In this document: positions 17,795-26,642 of the stretch, one piece after another | Position numbering within the stretch: the stretch's first letter is position 1 | Layout: each line of letters opens with the position of its first letter | Origin: Nostoc paludosum FACHB-159 | GTDB lineage: Bacteria > Cyanobacteriota > Cyanobacteriia > Cyanobacteriales > Nostocaceae | DNA: 64,000 nt | Direction: 5' to 3' | Assembly: GCF_014698835.1 (NCBI RefSeq) | Contig: NZ_JACJTU010000004.1 | Coordinates: 248,001-312,000, forward strand | Notes under the pieces: model-generated | What the model was told of the DNA's origin: nothing | What the model saw: only the letters and a program-made list of their open reading frames with translations | The model's database searches: none | Position numbers and translations under genes: made by a program

Positions 17795-20044
17795 TTAAAG
17801 GGGAAATTGGACGGTAAAGGTGGTTTGGCCTGCTGCACTTTCTACACAAATTGACCCGCCTAAATGTTTGACCATTTTCTGCACTAATGCCAATTCTAAT
17901 CCGGTGCCGCTATGTTTCCAAGGATCGTGTTTGGAAAGGTGATAGAAAGGCTCAAAAATTCGTGACAGTTCGTTGCTAGTAAGTTCGATTCCAGAACTAG
18001 TAATTTGAAGTTGTACTGCGTCGCCTACGAGTTCAGCCGAAACTGTGATGGATTCTCCTGTCGGCGTGTATTTGCAGGCATGGTTGAGCAGTTCGGTAAT
18101 AATCCGTTCTAGGTCTGTGATGTCTGTTTCTAAAAGTGGGAGTGTGCGATCGATATTTAGGTTTAACTGCTGGCGCTGGCAGTTGGTAACATCTCGAAAA
18201 GTTTCAATGATGGGGTGAAGCCAGCTTTGTAAGTCAATGGGAATCAAAGTTGCGGGATTTGGTTCGGCTTCTAAAGATGTGAGTGTGAGTAGGTCGTTAA
18301 TTAACTTGCTCTCTCGCGCACATTCGTTATGCAATATCTGTAAAAGCTGCGGAACTATTTCTATATCTAATATTTGTTCTGGTGCAAGCACACTTTCGAG
18401 GGTTTGAGATGCAAGGCTGATGCTGGTTATTGGTGTTCGCAGTTCTTGGGACAGTGTTCTGAGAAATTCATTTTTGAGTCGTTCGCGTTTTTCTAATTCT
18501 TTTACCTGTGCCTGGGTTTTTTGGTAGAGTTGCCCTTGGCGAATAGCGATCGCACATTCATTTGCTATCTGCTGCACTAGCCCAACTTCAAATTCATCAA
18601 AGGACTCTTGTGTTGGTCTTGTCAACCAAATATTTCCCAAAATTCCTTGAGTATCGAAAATTGGACAAGCCATCTGAGCAACAACTAACAATTTTGGTTG
18701 CCATCCAGGTACAATTTCCAAAAATTGCAAAGGTTGTTTTTGCAAAAGTGGTTGATAAACTTCGGGACGCTCTGCAATTTCTTTGGTCAATCCCAAACAC
18801 TTGGGTAAATTAGTACTGTACTCGTAAGTAATATGTACCTGGGTTTGACAGGTGTTATAAAGTTCAATTTGGCAACGGTCAAGGTTGAGTAAGTATACTA
18901 ATTCCTGGGTAACTGTTTGCAAAACCTGAGTTTCATCGACACTATCGCGGATTTGCTCCGTCATCTGTCGCACTAAGGTTTGAAAGTTTCTTACTTGCTG
19001 CAACTGATTGATGTGTTTTTGTTTGTGCAACTCGATTTTGACTTTGAAATCGTTGAGTTGCTGATGAAGTTCTGACTGTTGAATAGCAATGCCGATTTGA
19101 GTTGCCAGCTGTTTGAGCAAGTTAGTTTCCATTTCTTGCCATTGACGCGGCTGATGGCAATGCTGAGCAATTAATAGTCCCCACACATCTTGCTTCAAAA
19201 AAATTGGTACTACTAGATTTGCTCTCACGTGCAAAGATGCCAGGAAATCTATATGGCAAGGATGTAACCCCGCTGTATGAATATCTTCAATAACTTGAGT
19301 GTAACCCTGATTATATTGTTGTTGATATTGGCTACCAAAGCAGGGATCGGCGATGTTTTTTCCTAACAGGGGATCGCTATTAGCCACAGTTGATTCGGCA
19401 ATCACCACTCCGTTACTATCAGCACTAAAGCGATAAATGAGCACGCGATCGCTCTTTAAAAACTGCCGCAGCTCTTGTGTTGTCTGATGGAGAATTGTCT
19501 CTAATTCTACAGATTGGTGAATCCTACAGGCGATCGCTTCTATGAGTTGCTCCCGTTGTGCCTGGAGTTCTACTGCTTGTTCTGCTTCCTTAATAGAAGT
19601 AATATTACTGCTAGTACCAATTAATCGATAAATTCTGGAGTTTGCATCCCGTAATGGAGTCAAAGTGGTACTCCACCAAGTTGGAACACCTTGGAACTGC
19701 AAACATTGTTTGTAAGAAATAGTTTTGCCAAATAGTACACAGTCAGCGTAACGCTGACGCACCCTCGCAGCATCAATGGGCGAGAGAATATCCTCTGGTT
19801 TTTTGCCCCGCAGATCGTCTGAAGTTATGCCTATCCAACGCTCATGAGTGGGATTGAGTGCTACATATCGAAAATCTCCGTCCTCTAGCACATCCACCAC
19901 AAATATTGATGCCTGCACAGAATCGTACATACTCAGTAGAAACTGCTCGCTGCTACTTGTTTTATCTACTTCTGTGCCGAAGATAACCTGAGGAGGCGGT
20001 AATTGTGTCAGTTGTATAGTTGATTCAGTCGGATTTATATTCAT
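17795..20044 (-). CDS. PAS-GAF(cyanobacteriochrome)-GAF histidine-kinase-like protein lacking the phospho-acceptor His
   Basis: A 749-residue cytoplasmic protein. The order is PAS (about 35-150), a first GAF (about 175-330), a second GAF (about 365-510), a HisKA-like region and a HATPase domain. The first GAF carries both signature cysteines of DXCF cyanobacteriochromes: Cys235 in DPCF and Cys263 followed by His264 in HPCHIDF, 28 residues apart as in known DXCF sensors, plus VRANLVVPI and WGLLIAQ. A covalently bound bilin and blue/green-type photochemistry are expected. The H-box reads TLSQELRTP, with Gln533 (codon 18446-18448) where His should be, and the N-box reads ELLNHACKYTP without the usual Asn, so conventional autophosphorylation is unlikely. 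The ATG at 20044 is the likely start. No response regulator is adjacent. Confidence 0.88.
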   Translation of the reverse strand: MNINPTESTIQLTQLPPPQVIFGTEVDKTSSSEQFLLSMYDSVQASIFVVDVLEDGDFRYVALNPTHERWIGITSDDLRGKKPEDILSPIDAARVRQRYADCVLFGKTISYKQCLQFQGVPTWWSTTLTPLRDANSRIYRLIGTSSNITSIKEAEQAVELQAQREQLIEAIACRIHQSVELETILHQTTQELRQFLKSDRVLIYRFSADSNGVVIAESTVANSDPLLGKNIADPCFGSQYQQQYNQGYTQVIEDIHTAGLHPCHIDFLASLHVRANLVVPIFLKQDVWGLLIAQHCHQPRQWQEMETNLLKQLATQIGIAIQQSELHQQLNDFKVKIELHKQKHINQLQQVRNFQTLVRQMTEQIRDSVDETQVLQTVTQELVYLLNLDRCQIELYNTCQTQVHITYEYSTNLPKCLGLTKEIAERPEVYQPLLQKQPLQFLEIVPGWQPKLLVVAQMACPIFDTQGILGNIWLTRPTQESFDEFEVGLVQQIANECAIAIRQGQLYQKTQAQVKELEKRERLKNEFLRTLSQELRTPITSISLASQTLESVLAPEQILDIEIVPQLLQILHNECARESKLINDLLTLTSLEAEPNPATLIPIDLQSWLHPIIETFRDVTNCQRQQLNLNIDRTLPLLETDITDLERIITELLNHACKYTPTGESITVSAELVGDAVQLQITSSGIELTSNELSRIFEPFYHLSKHDPWKHSGTGLELALVQKMVKHLGGSICVESAAGQTTFTVQFPL

Positions 20045-20364
20045 GCGAGAGTCCCTGTCTGGTATTACTGACTCTTCTCGGCGCTCTCTTGTTGTTGTGG
20101 TTGTAGTAGATGCAGTTGCGCGCCTCAGGCAAAGTGTTGTCAGCTGTTGCTCGTGGAAATTTGGATCTTTCTCTACTTCGCGATCGGAAATTTGGGAAAG
20201 CTAATAGGAGTCAGCTTAACAAATCCTGCTTTTTGAAGGCGAAAATGTATTTGCAGGTGAGACAAAATTACTAGATTTTGAACCGTTTTTCCAGAATTGT
20301 TGCATATCCTTAGGTGCAATCATCAAGTTTTATCAATTAAATTAATAATTCTTAATATTTTAAA
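20045..20364. other. Intergenic region upstream of the photosensor gene
   Basis: About 320 bases with no supported ORF. It should contain the promoter of the photosensor gene, which was not identified by eye. Confidence 0.4.
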
Positions 20365-20524
20365 TGGGGCATAGGGCATTGGGCATTGGGGAAGAAGAGT
20401 GGAGTTCAAAGGTTCGTCGTTGAATATCAAAGGTTCGTAGGCGGCCATAAAACATTCGTTGTTAAATATCAAAGACTCATCCACTATTCCCCATGCCCCA
20501 TGCCCAATGCCCAATGCCCAATCC
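20365..20524. repeat. Heptamer repeat block with internal direct repeats
   Basis: GGGGCATAGGGCATTGGGC at the left and CCCCATGCCCAATGCCC at the right are complementary arms. Between them TTCGTCGTTGAATATCAAAG and TTCGTTGTTAAATATCAAAG are near-identical direct repeats. The block ends about 6 bases before the stop of the next gene. Confidence 0.85.
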
Positions 20525-20529
20525 ATGAT

Positions 20530-21081
20530 TCACGATCGCAATTTATGAGCATTGATTCCAGTCAGCATACCAACCAGCAGCCAAGTAATAGCTAATCCGA
20601 TGACTTCACCTAAGAATAAGTGAGTCAAGCGGCGTAAAACAATCCCAACAGCAGAACCGAAAGGAATGGCAATTGCCCAACTTGCCGAAGAGACAAATAT
20701 CCATCGCCACATCACAGAGGCGGGCTGGGAAATTGCTAACCATTGTGTTAAACCAATTCCTAAGCCGCCAAGTCCTCCATAAATTACCCCATAAAGAATT
20801 CTCAAAGGCAGAAATTGAGTGCTAAATACAAACCAACCCAAGCCACCAATACCGATGGCAGTGATGATACTCCAACCCAAAAGACTTGACAAAATCCACC
20901 TGATACAAACTAGAGGTTGCTTGAGAAGCAAACCTTGAAAAAGTGCGATCGCAAATCCGCCGATAGCAGCTTCTAATACTCCAATATCAGGCTTTTCACC
21001 AATTTCAATTAACAACAAACTCAACAAAAAACCGCTAAAAGTAGCTAAAGTCCAGAGAAAATTAAAGTTGAATAATGGCAT
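20530..21081 (-). CDS. Small multispanning membrane protein of unknown function
   Basis: A 183-residue, strongly hydrophobic protein with about five to six predicted helices, rich in glycine within the helices (GIGGLGWF, YGGLGGLGIGLTQWL). It has no charged catalytic motif and no signal peptide beyond the first helix. The internal pattern of helix followed by ALFQGLLL and GLTQWLAI suggests two related halves. Similar proteins without a known role are widespread in cyanobacteria; I do not recognise a function. Repeat blocks lie on both sides and the next gene upstream is on the same strand. Confidence 0.75.
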   Translation of the reverse strand: MPLFNFNFLWTLATFSGFLLSLLLIEIGEKPDIGVLEAAIGGFAIALFQGLLLKQPLVCIRWILSSLLGWSIITAIGIGGLGWFVFSTQFLPLRILYGVIYGGLGGLGIGLTQWLAISQPASVMWRWIFVSSASWAIAIPFGSAVGIVLRRLTHLFLGEVIGLAITWLLVGMLTGINAHKLRS

Positions 21082-21090
21082 CGAGGAAAC

Positions 21091-21256
21091 TGGGAATTGG
21101 GGACTGGGGAGATGGGAGGCTCTTGAGGCAGGGGAAAAGGTTAAAGGGAAAAGGGAAAAGGAATAAATTTAATCTTTCCCCGTGCCCAATGCCCCATGCC
21201 CAATGCCCAATGCTCCATGCTCCATGCCCAGTCCCCAATCCCTAATCCCCAGTCCC
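21091..21256. repeat. Heptamer repeat block overlapping the 3' end of the next CDS
   Basis: GGGGACTGGGGA and AGGGAAAAGGGAAAAGG on the left are followed by CCCAATGCCCCATGCCCAAT and CCCCAGTCCC on the right. The right end includes the stop codon and last residues of the glycoside-hydrolase-like gene. Confidence 0.85.
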
Positions 21257-22459
21257 TTTTGTAAACATGTCAAGAAAAGCTTTGCGTCGCTGTTGAGGTG
21301 ATTCGGGTACGATGTAACCCCACAGACTCTCCCAATAAAAAAAGGAGATCCCGTCAAAATTGCGATCGCGTACTGCTTGCACCTGTGCTTTAATTTGGGG
21401 CATTTTTACTGGATTATGCACCGTTCCAGATAATATACCAATTCCAACCGGAATTAAAGTTTGAGCCAGTTTTACAGATGGTTGTTCGAGTTGAGCGATA
21501 AAAGAGTTTTTGTCACTTCGATATACCTGCAAAATTAACTCATCAACTAAGCCTTTTTTTACCCAATTTTCCCAGTCTTGCAAATAGTATTTATAGGCAA
21601 AAGCTTGGTAGTTGGGAGACAAAGATATTTTAGCTTTTGGGTTGGCTGCCTTAACAGCTTGATAGATTTCTGCCATGAAATCAGTAATTTTGTCTGCTCG
21701 CCAGCGCATCCATTCTGTATTGAAAGGATCGTTTGGGGGATTTTTGCCTTGATGTTCTTGTTGATAAAGTTCTATAGTGAAGCGATCGTAACCAAACTGT
21801 ACAGGCATCCCAAAGTGATCGTCAAGTTGAATACCATCAACATCGTAATTTTTGACTACTTCCACAATTAGCCCTTGGATAAATTCTTGCACTTGTGGAT
21901 GTAAAGGATTTAACCATGCTTGCTTATTTACTAAGCCATTGTCGATTTCTTCTGGTGGGGTATCTTGAATAGAATTCACACCTTTTTGCCCAATTGTCAA
22001 CCAGTCAGGATAACGCCTTGCTAATTCTGAATAATGCGGCGTCATAAATCCATATTCAAACCAGGGAATCACTTTCAAATCTTTATTTTTGGCAAGTCTG
22101 ACTATCTTTGTTAAAAGATCTTGTCCACCATGCATAAACTTGACTAAAGGTTGAGTATCTGAGCCTGTGGTCATTTTAGCTACAGTACTCTGATAGAAAG
22201 TATGCCCTCGGTTCCAAACTACAGGATAAATTGTATTAAAGTTGAGAGCTGATAATTGATTGAGAGCGCGATTAATTCCCCAAGGTACAAATAGTACACC
22301 ACTAGCAACATTAGTCAGCCAAACACCGCGAATTTCTGTACTTAAAGGACTTGTTTTTTGAGAATAAACTAGACCTGAAGAGTGTGAAAAAACTGTTATG
22401 GTGATTACTAATCCCAAACACAAAAAGTAAGAAAAAAAACGGCGTGCAACCTGATTCAT
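21242..22459 (-). CDS. GHL10-type glycoside hydrolase-like secreted protein
   Basis: A 405-residue protein with an N-terminal hydrophobic signal segment (residues about 8-30) and a TIM-barrel domain of the GHL10 (DUF187) family. Recognisable segments are EIRGVWLTNVASGV near residue 43, LNFNTIYPVVWNRGH, KVIPWFEYGF, and GIQLDDHFGMP, where acidic residues at strand ends could serve catalysis. It is expected to act outside the cytoplasmic membrane on a polysaccharide or on cell-wall material; the substrate is not known for this family. The last residues (GTGD) are encoded by heptamer-repeat DNA, so the original C-terminus may have been changed. The ATG at 22459 starts with a good signal peptide. 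Confidence 0.85.
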   Translation of the reverse strand: MNQVARRFFSYFLCLGLVITITVFSHSSGLVYSQKTSPLSTEIRGVWLTNVASGVLFVPWGINRALNQLSALNFNTIYPVVWNRGHTFYQSTVAKMTTGSDTQPLVKFMHGGQDLLTKIVRLAKNKDLKVIPWFEYGFMTPHYSELARRYPDWLTIGQKGVNSIQDTPPEEIDNGLVNKQAWLNPLHPQVQEFIQGLIVEVVKNYDVDGIQLDDHFGMPVQFGYDRFTIELYQQEHQGKNPPNDPFNTEWMRWRADKITDFMAEIYQAVKAANPKAKISLSPNYQAFAYKYYLQDWENWVKKGLVDELILQVYRSDKNSFIAQLEQPSVKLAQTLIPVGIGILSGTVHNPVKMPQIKAQVQAVRDRNFDGISFFYWESLWGYIVPESPQQRRKAFLDMFTKGTGD

Positions 22460-22665
22460 TTGTCAGCGTTATCGAATGCGATCGCAATATTATATATAAC
22501 TACGAAATTAAATTATAATTCTCCGGAATATGTGAATAAATGATGATTAAATTCCCTAAAAGCTGCAATCAGATATAGTTAAATTTACTACAAAAAAAGA
22601 AGTCAATGTTGCGATCGCCAGCACTGACTCCTATCCCCTACATATTTTATTTTTTTGTCAGTTGC

Positions 22666-23184
22666 TTATTTGTCAATCGGCACCCTGAGCATCAGCGCAC
22701 CCACCCAGTCATTCGTGGGGCCAGGTGCAAAATTGGTGTGACAGAGCGCACACTCCGCCCTAAAATTGCTGAGAGGGATTGAGCGTCGATAGTACCAATC
22801 GCCGTCCACACGTTCGACGGATGTGTATGCCTGTCCCCCTGCCAACGCTAGCGAATGTGCCTGACGCTCGAAGGCGTCGCGGGGGCGATCGCTTTCTTCG
22901 AGTGGCTGTAATGTGCCCACCAGCCGCATATCCTTATTCTTATCGTTAAATATCAGCGAGATGGAGTCCTTGCCCTCCTCTACATTCTGTGGCGTGGTTT
23001 CGTTGAACTCCTGCGTCAGCGCGGCGAACAACGTGGCGAGCATGAGATCGCTTGTACGTTGGGCAAACTCAACTTTCTGAGGTGGGGGTGGGATGTCAAA
23101 ACCACGAGCAACTGTCGTTAGACCGCAGCTGATGACAATTACCAGCACAAAAATCCCATAGTTGACTAGCTTTCTCAGACGCAT
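22666..23184 (-). CDS. DUF3365 (Tll0287-like) exported heme-binding protein
   Basis: A 172-residue protein with a signal segment at residues about 8-28 and a Tll0287-like PAS-related domain. It contains one heme c motif, CALCH, in AECALCHTNF near the C-terminus, so covalent heme attachment outside the cytoplasmic membrane is expected. The family's redox role is not settled. The start at 23184 (ATG, MRLRKLVNYGIF) is preferred because AAGGAT lies about 8 bases upstream and the signal sequence follows; the frame stays open upstream to 23289. The gene looks more GC-rich than its neighbours, with codons such as GGC/GCG in runs, which may point to acquisition from elsewhere. Confidence 0.85.
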   Translation of the reverse strand: MRLRKLVNYGIFVLVIVISCGLTTVARGFDIPPPPQKVEFAQRTSDLMLATLFAALTQEFNETTPQNVEEGKDSISLIFNDKNKDMRLVGTLQPLEESDRPRDAFERQAHSLALAGGQAYTSVERVDGDWYYRRSIPLSNFRAECALCHTNFAPGPTNDWVGALMLRVPIDK

Positions 23185-23408
23185 CCGGTTATCCTTTATC
23201 TTCGTATTGTTTATAACTCCGCAATTTGAAAGCACGGATAGAAGCTTGGCCCAGATTTTCATCAAAGCCCAGCTATCCAATTGATCCATTCACAATGGTG
23301 TTGTGTAGGAAATTCAATAGTTCAAATTACTTACGTATAATCCTACTCATATCATCAGGGAAAACACAAGTCTTTCAATCGTCTTTTTGATACCTTAATA
23401 AACAAAAT

Positions 23409-23436
23409 GCGTTGGGTGGCGATCGCCACCCAACGC
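23409..23436. repeat. 28-bp perfect palindrome centred on a HIP1 octamer
   Basis: Arms GCGTTGGGTG and CACCCAACGC enclose GCGATCGC with no mismatches. It lies about 70 bases downstream of the glcD stop and could form a long hairpin in the transcript, though no T-run follows directly. Confidence 0.85.
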
Positions 23437-23507
23437 TATACTTTTATATGGCTTTTTACATTCAGTGAAAACCCTGAACTTTATAAACTCTTTATCTCAC
23501 TGTTTTC

Positions 23508-24980
23508 TTAAAATCTTTCCACACCTTCAAATTGCTTGATAGACGATGCATTTGCGGCCTCGCCACAAGTTCGTGGTGTCGGGAATATCTTTTCAGGATT
23601 TGCTAAACCTTGAGGGTTAAAAACTTGCCTTATCCATTGCATAGTTTCTAAATCAACTTGGGTAAACATTTCTGGCATATAGCACTTTTTCTCTGCACCA
23701 ATGCCATGTTCGCCAGAAATACTACCACCAACTTGGACGCAAAGTTTGAGAATTTTACCTCCCATTTCTTCGACTTTTTCTAATGCTCCAGACACAGAAT
23801 TATCATAAAGAATTAGTGGATGAAGATTGCCATCACCAGCGTGAAATACGTTTGCAACCCGGTAACCATATTGTTGACTTAACATCTCAATTTCATGCAG
23901 CACATAAGGTAACTGAGTCCGGGGAATCACACCGTCTTGCACATAATAATCTGGGCTTAAATGCCCAGCAGCAGCAAAAGCAGCTTTACGTCCTTTCCAT
24001 AATTTCAATCGCGTTTCTGGGTCGCTAGCAGAAGTGACATTACGCGCACCATTCTTTTTACAAATTTCTGTAACTCGCTGTTTATTGCCTGCAACTTCTA
24101 CTTCTAAACCGTCAATTTCTATGAGCAAAATAGCAGTAGCATCGCGGGGATAACAATTAGTTGCTACAACGTCTTCAACGGCGTTGATACTAAAATTATC
24201 CATCATTTCCATCCCGCCAGGAATTATTCCAGCGCTGATGATGTCAGAAACAGTAGCCCCAGCAGCTTCAATACTAGTAAAATCTGCTAATAATACACAA
24301 ATTGATTCTGCACTTTTGAGAATTCGTAAAGTAATTTCTGTAGCAATTCCTAAAGTACCTTCAGAACCAACAAAAACACCAGTTAAATCATAACCAGGCA
24401 TTTCTGGAATTTGTCCGCCTAAATCAACAATTTCCCCTAACGGCGTGACAATTTTTAATCCTAAAACGTGGTTAGTGGTTACACCATATTTGAGACAATG
24501 CACTCCCCCAGAATTTTCTGCAATATTTCCGCCAATAGAGCAAATAATTTGACTCGAAGGGTCAGGAGCATAGTAAAAACCTGCACCACTAACGGCTTGT
24601 GTTACCCAACTATTAATCACCCCTGGTTGCACAACTGTGCGTTGATTTTCCAAATCAATGCTAAGGATTTGCCGCATTAAAGAAGTGACAATTAAAACTG
24701 AATCTTCTAAAGGCAAAGCGCCGCCAGATAAACCTGTACCAGAACCGCGTGCTATGAACGGGATAGAGTATTGGTTACATATTTTCACAACTTCGGCAAC
24801 TTGTTCTGTAGTTCTCGGTAAAACCACCACACCCGGAGGTTGACGATAGCCGGTTAAACCATCGCATTCATAAGTAATAAGTTCCTCACGGCGTTGCACC
24901 ACACCATTTTTGCCAAGTACAGCCTCAAATGCTTTGATAATGGGCTTCCAGTTACGTTGTTTTTTATCTTGGGTAAGCAT
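23508..24980 (-). CDS. glcD: FAD-binding glycolate/D-lactate oxidoreductase subunit GlcD
   Basis: A 490-residue FAD-linked oxidase of the GlcD/D-lactate dehydrogenase type. The N-terminal FAD_binding_4 fold shows PRTTEQVAEVVKICNQ and the flavin-phosphate loop ARGSGTGLSGG; the C-terminal oxidase domain ends with NVFHAGDGNLHP, whose His belongs to the active site, and SGEHGIGAEKK. In cyanobacteria such enzymes oxidise glycolate from photorespiration or D-lactate, passing electrons to the membrane quinone pool; which substrate applies cannot be told. The ATG at 24980 gives the usual family length; an in-frame GTG at 25079 would add a hydrophobic segment and is less likely. Confidence 0.93.
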   Translation of the reverse strand: MLTQDKKQRNWKPIIKAFEAVLGKNGVVQRREELITYECDGLTGYRQPPGVVVLPRTTEQVAEVVKICNQYSIPFIARGSGTGLSGGALPLEDSVLIVTSLMRQILSIDLENQRTVVQPGVINSWVTQAVSGAGFYYAPDPSSQIICSIGGNIAENSGGVHCLKYGVTTNHVLGLKIVTPLGEIVDLGGQIPEMPGYDLTGVFVGSEGTLGIATEITLRILKSAESICVLLADFTSIEAAGATVSDIISAGIIPGGMEMMDNFSINAVEDVVATNCYPRDATAILLIEIDGLEVEVAGNKQRVTEICKKNGARNVTSASDPETRLKLWKGRKAAFAAAGHLSPDYYVQDGVIPRTQLPYVLHEIEMLSQQYGYRVANVFHAGDGNLHPLILYDNSVSGALEKVEEMGGKILKLCVQVGGSISGEHGIGAEKKCYMPEMFTQVDLETMQWIRQVFNPQGLANPEKIFPTPRTCGEAANASSIKQFEGVERF

Positions 24981-25247
24981 AGGTTTTACAGTTAAAGGTA
25001 GATGTTTAAGCCTGGTTGATATGGCTGTAATTACCATTGTTGCAAGAATAGCAGCCAAGAGTAAGTAAAAAGCGACCACATTTGATGTAGAGTAAGTGCG
25101 ATCGTATTTATCTTGACTAATAATTTGGATGGGTGCATGGAAGGCGATCGCATCACTTGTATTTATTAATTGAGGATATGCATTTAAGAGATATCAAGAA
25201 ATGATAATCATAATTATGCAAATTACTGCTTAAAGCTTGACAAACTA

Positions 25248-26510
25248 CTAATCAATAAACATACCTCTTTTGTCGATAATCCGCTCTTGCCCACCAATTT
25301 CGACTTTTGCTTGCCCATTCCTAAAAGAATAAGCCATCTTAAACATAGGCTTAATTACCCAAGAACCCTTTTCGTCAATATACCCCCACTTGCCAACACT
25401 TTCACCACCGAATAAGCTCTCCCTTCTATCAATATTAACTGCTGCCCGTCCTTCGGAAAATTCGCGAGCCATGTCAAACAGTGCTTGAATAACTAACTTC
25501 CCTGTCTGGTCAACATAACCGTACTTGTCACCAATTTTGACCAACTTTGGTGAGGCAACAGCTAATTGTAAACCTAGTTGAGCTAGGTTTGAAACTTGAA
25601 ATTTTTGTGAAAAGATAGGCGATTCTAGTCTTAGTTGAGCTAGCTTGAGAGCTTGCATTTTTACTGAGGTAACAGATGATTGTGAATTGAATAAAGCCAG
25701 TTGTAAAGCTTGCAATGCCTCGTCTGCATTTTTGTATCGCTGGCGGAAATCACGTTGCACCATTTTTGTTAAAAAATTCGCTAGTCCATCGTTAATTTGA
25801 GCATAATCACGCCACCTTAATTCTAAAGTCTCAAATTTTGGTAGTTGTTGTGGCGTTAATCCAGTCAAAGCTTGGATTGCTGTCATTCCTAAAGCATATA
25901 CATCACTGCAAAGCTGAGGATGCCCTTCCCATTGCTCACTTGGCATATAGTCACGAGTACCAATGGTTATTGTGCTGCTGATTTGTCCTTGAATATTGAC
26001 TTTGGGTGTGCTTATTTCTTTGATTGCTCCAAAGTCAATGAGAACAAGCTTATTATCAAAATATCGTCGCATCAAATTTAATGGCTTAATATCTCGGTGA
26101 ATTACATTATGTTGATGGACAAAAGCTAGCACCTCCAAAATTTCTTGTAAAAGTTGAATTACATCAGCTTCACTCCACGGTTTTCCTGAAATGATTTCGT
26201 TACTCAGGTCATGGCCTTCAATGAATTCCTGGACAAGATAAAATTCTCTATTTTCCTCAAAAAAGTCATACAGTTCAGGAATTTGTGGATGTTCTTTACC
26301 CAATTTAAATAGAATTGCCGCTTCCTTCTTAAATCTTTGCTCTGTGTCTAGGTCTGGCGTTGAGGGTCTTATCAACCGTTTGATAACACATTTATACTTA
26401 GGTATGACTGGTAGATCCTGTGGGTATTCAGCCAAATACGTTTCTCCAAACCCACCTGATCCTAATTTATCTACAATTTTGTAACGCTGTCGCAGTATAT
26501 ATCCAATCAT
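25248..26510 (-). CDS. Serine/threonine protein kinase with C-terminal WG repeats
   Basis: A 420-residue Hanks-type kinase. The glycine loop GSGGFGETY, the lysine in CVIKRL, the catalytic loop HRDIKPLNLM, DFG and a GTRDYMPSEQ activation segment are all present, so it should be active. After the kinase domain (about 1-275) comes a linker and two to three WG repeats (GYVDQTGKLVI, WGYIDEKGSWVI), a beta-rich module probably used for binding. No transmembrane segment is visible. The start at 26510 (ATG, MIGYILRQRY) fits other cyanobacterial kinases; the frame stays open 30 codons upstream. It is divergent from the Uma2 gene. Confidence 0.9.
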   Translation of the reverse strand: MIGYILRQRYKIVDKLGSGGFGETYLAEYPQDLPVIPKYKCVIKRLIRPSTPDLDTEQRFKKEAAILFKLGKEHPQIPELYDFFEENREFYLVQEFIEGHDLSNEIISGKPWSEADVIQLLQEILEVLAFVHQHNVIHRDIKPLNLMRRYFDNKLVLIDFGAIKEISTPKVNIQGQISSTITIGTRDYMPSEQWEGHPQLCSDVYALGMTAIQALTGLTPQQLPKFETLELRWRDYAQINDGLANFLTKMVQRDFRQRYKNADEALQALQLALFNSQSSVTSVKMQALKLAQLRLESPIFSQKFQVSNLAQLGLQLAVASPKLVKIGDKYGYVDQTGKLVIQALFDMAREFSEGRAAVNIDRRESLFGGESVGKWGYIDEKGSWVIKPMFKMAYSFRNGQAKVEIGGQERIIDKRGMFID

Positions 26511-26642
26511 GATGCTGATGCTAGATGCCCCTTTGTGTAGATTTTGGCACAATTTATCCTCTAACAGCATCCTTGCTGCTAAATACTCTCTTATCCTCAA
26601 TAAACTAAGCTAGAAATAACACTTTTAACACTAGATAAAATC

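Noticed and set aside
24981-25079. 33-residue hydrophobic N-terminal extension of GlcD from a GTG
   Set aside because: It exceeds the usual family length and the ATG at 24980 gives a normal start, although a membrane anchor cannot be fully excluded.
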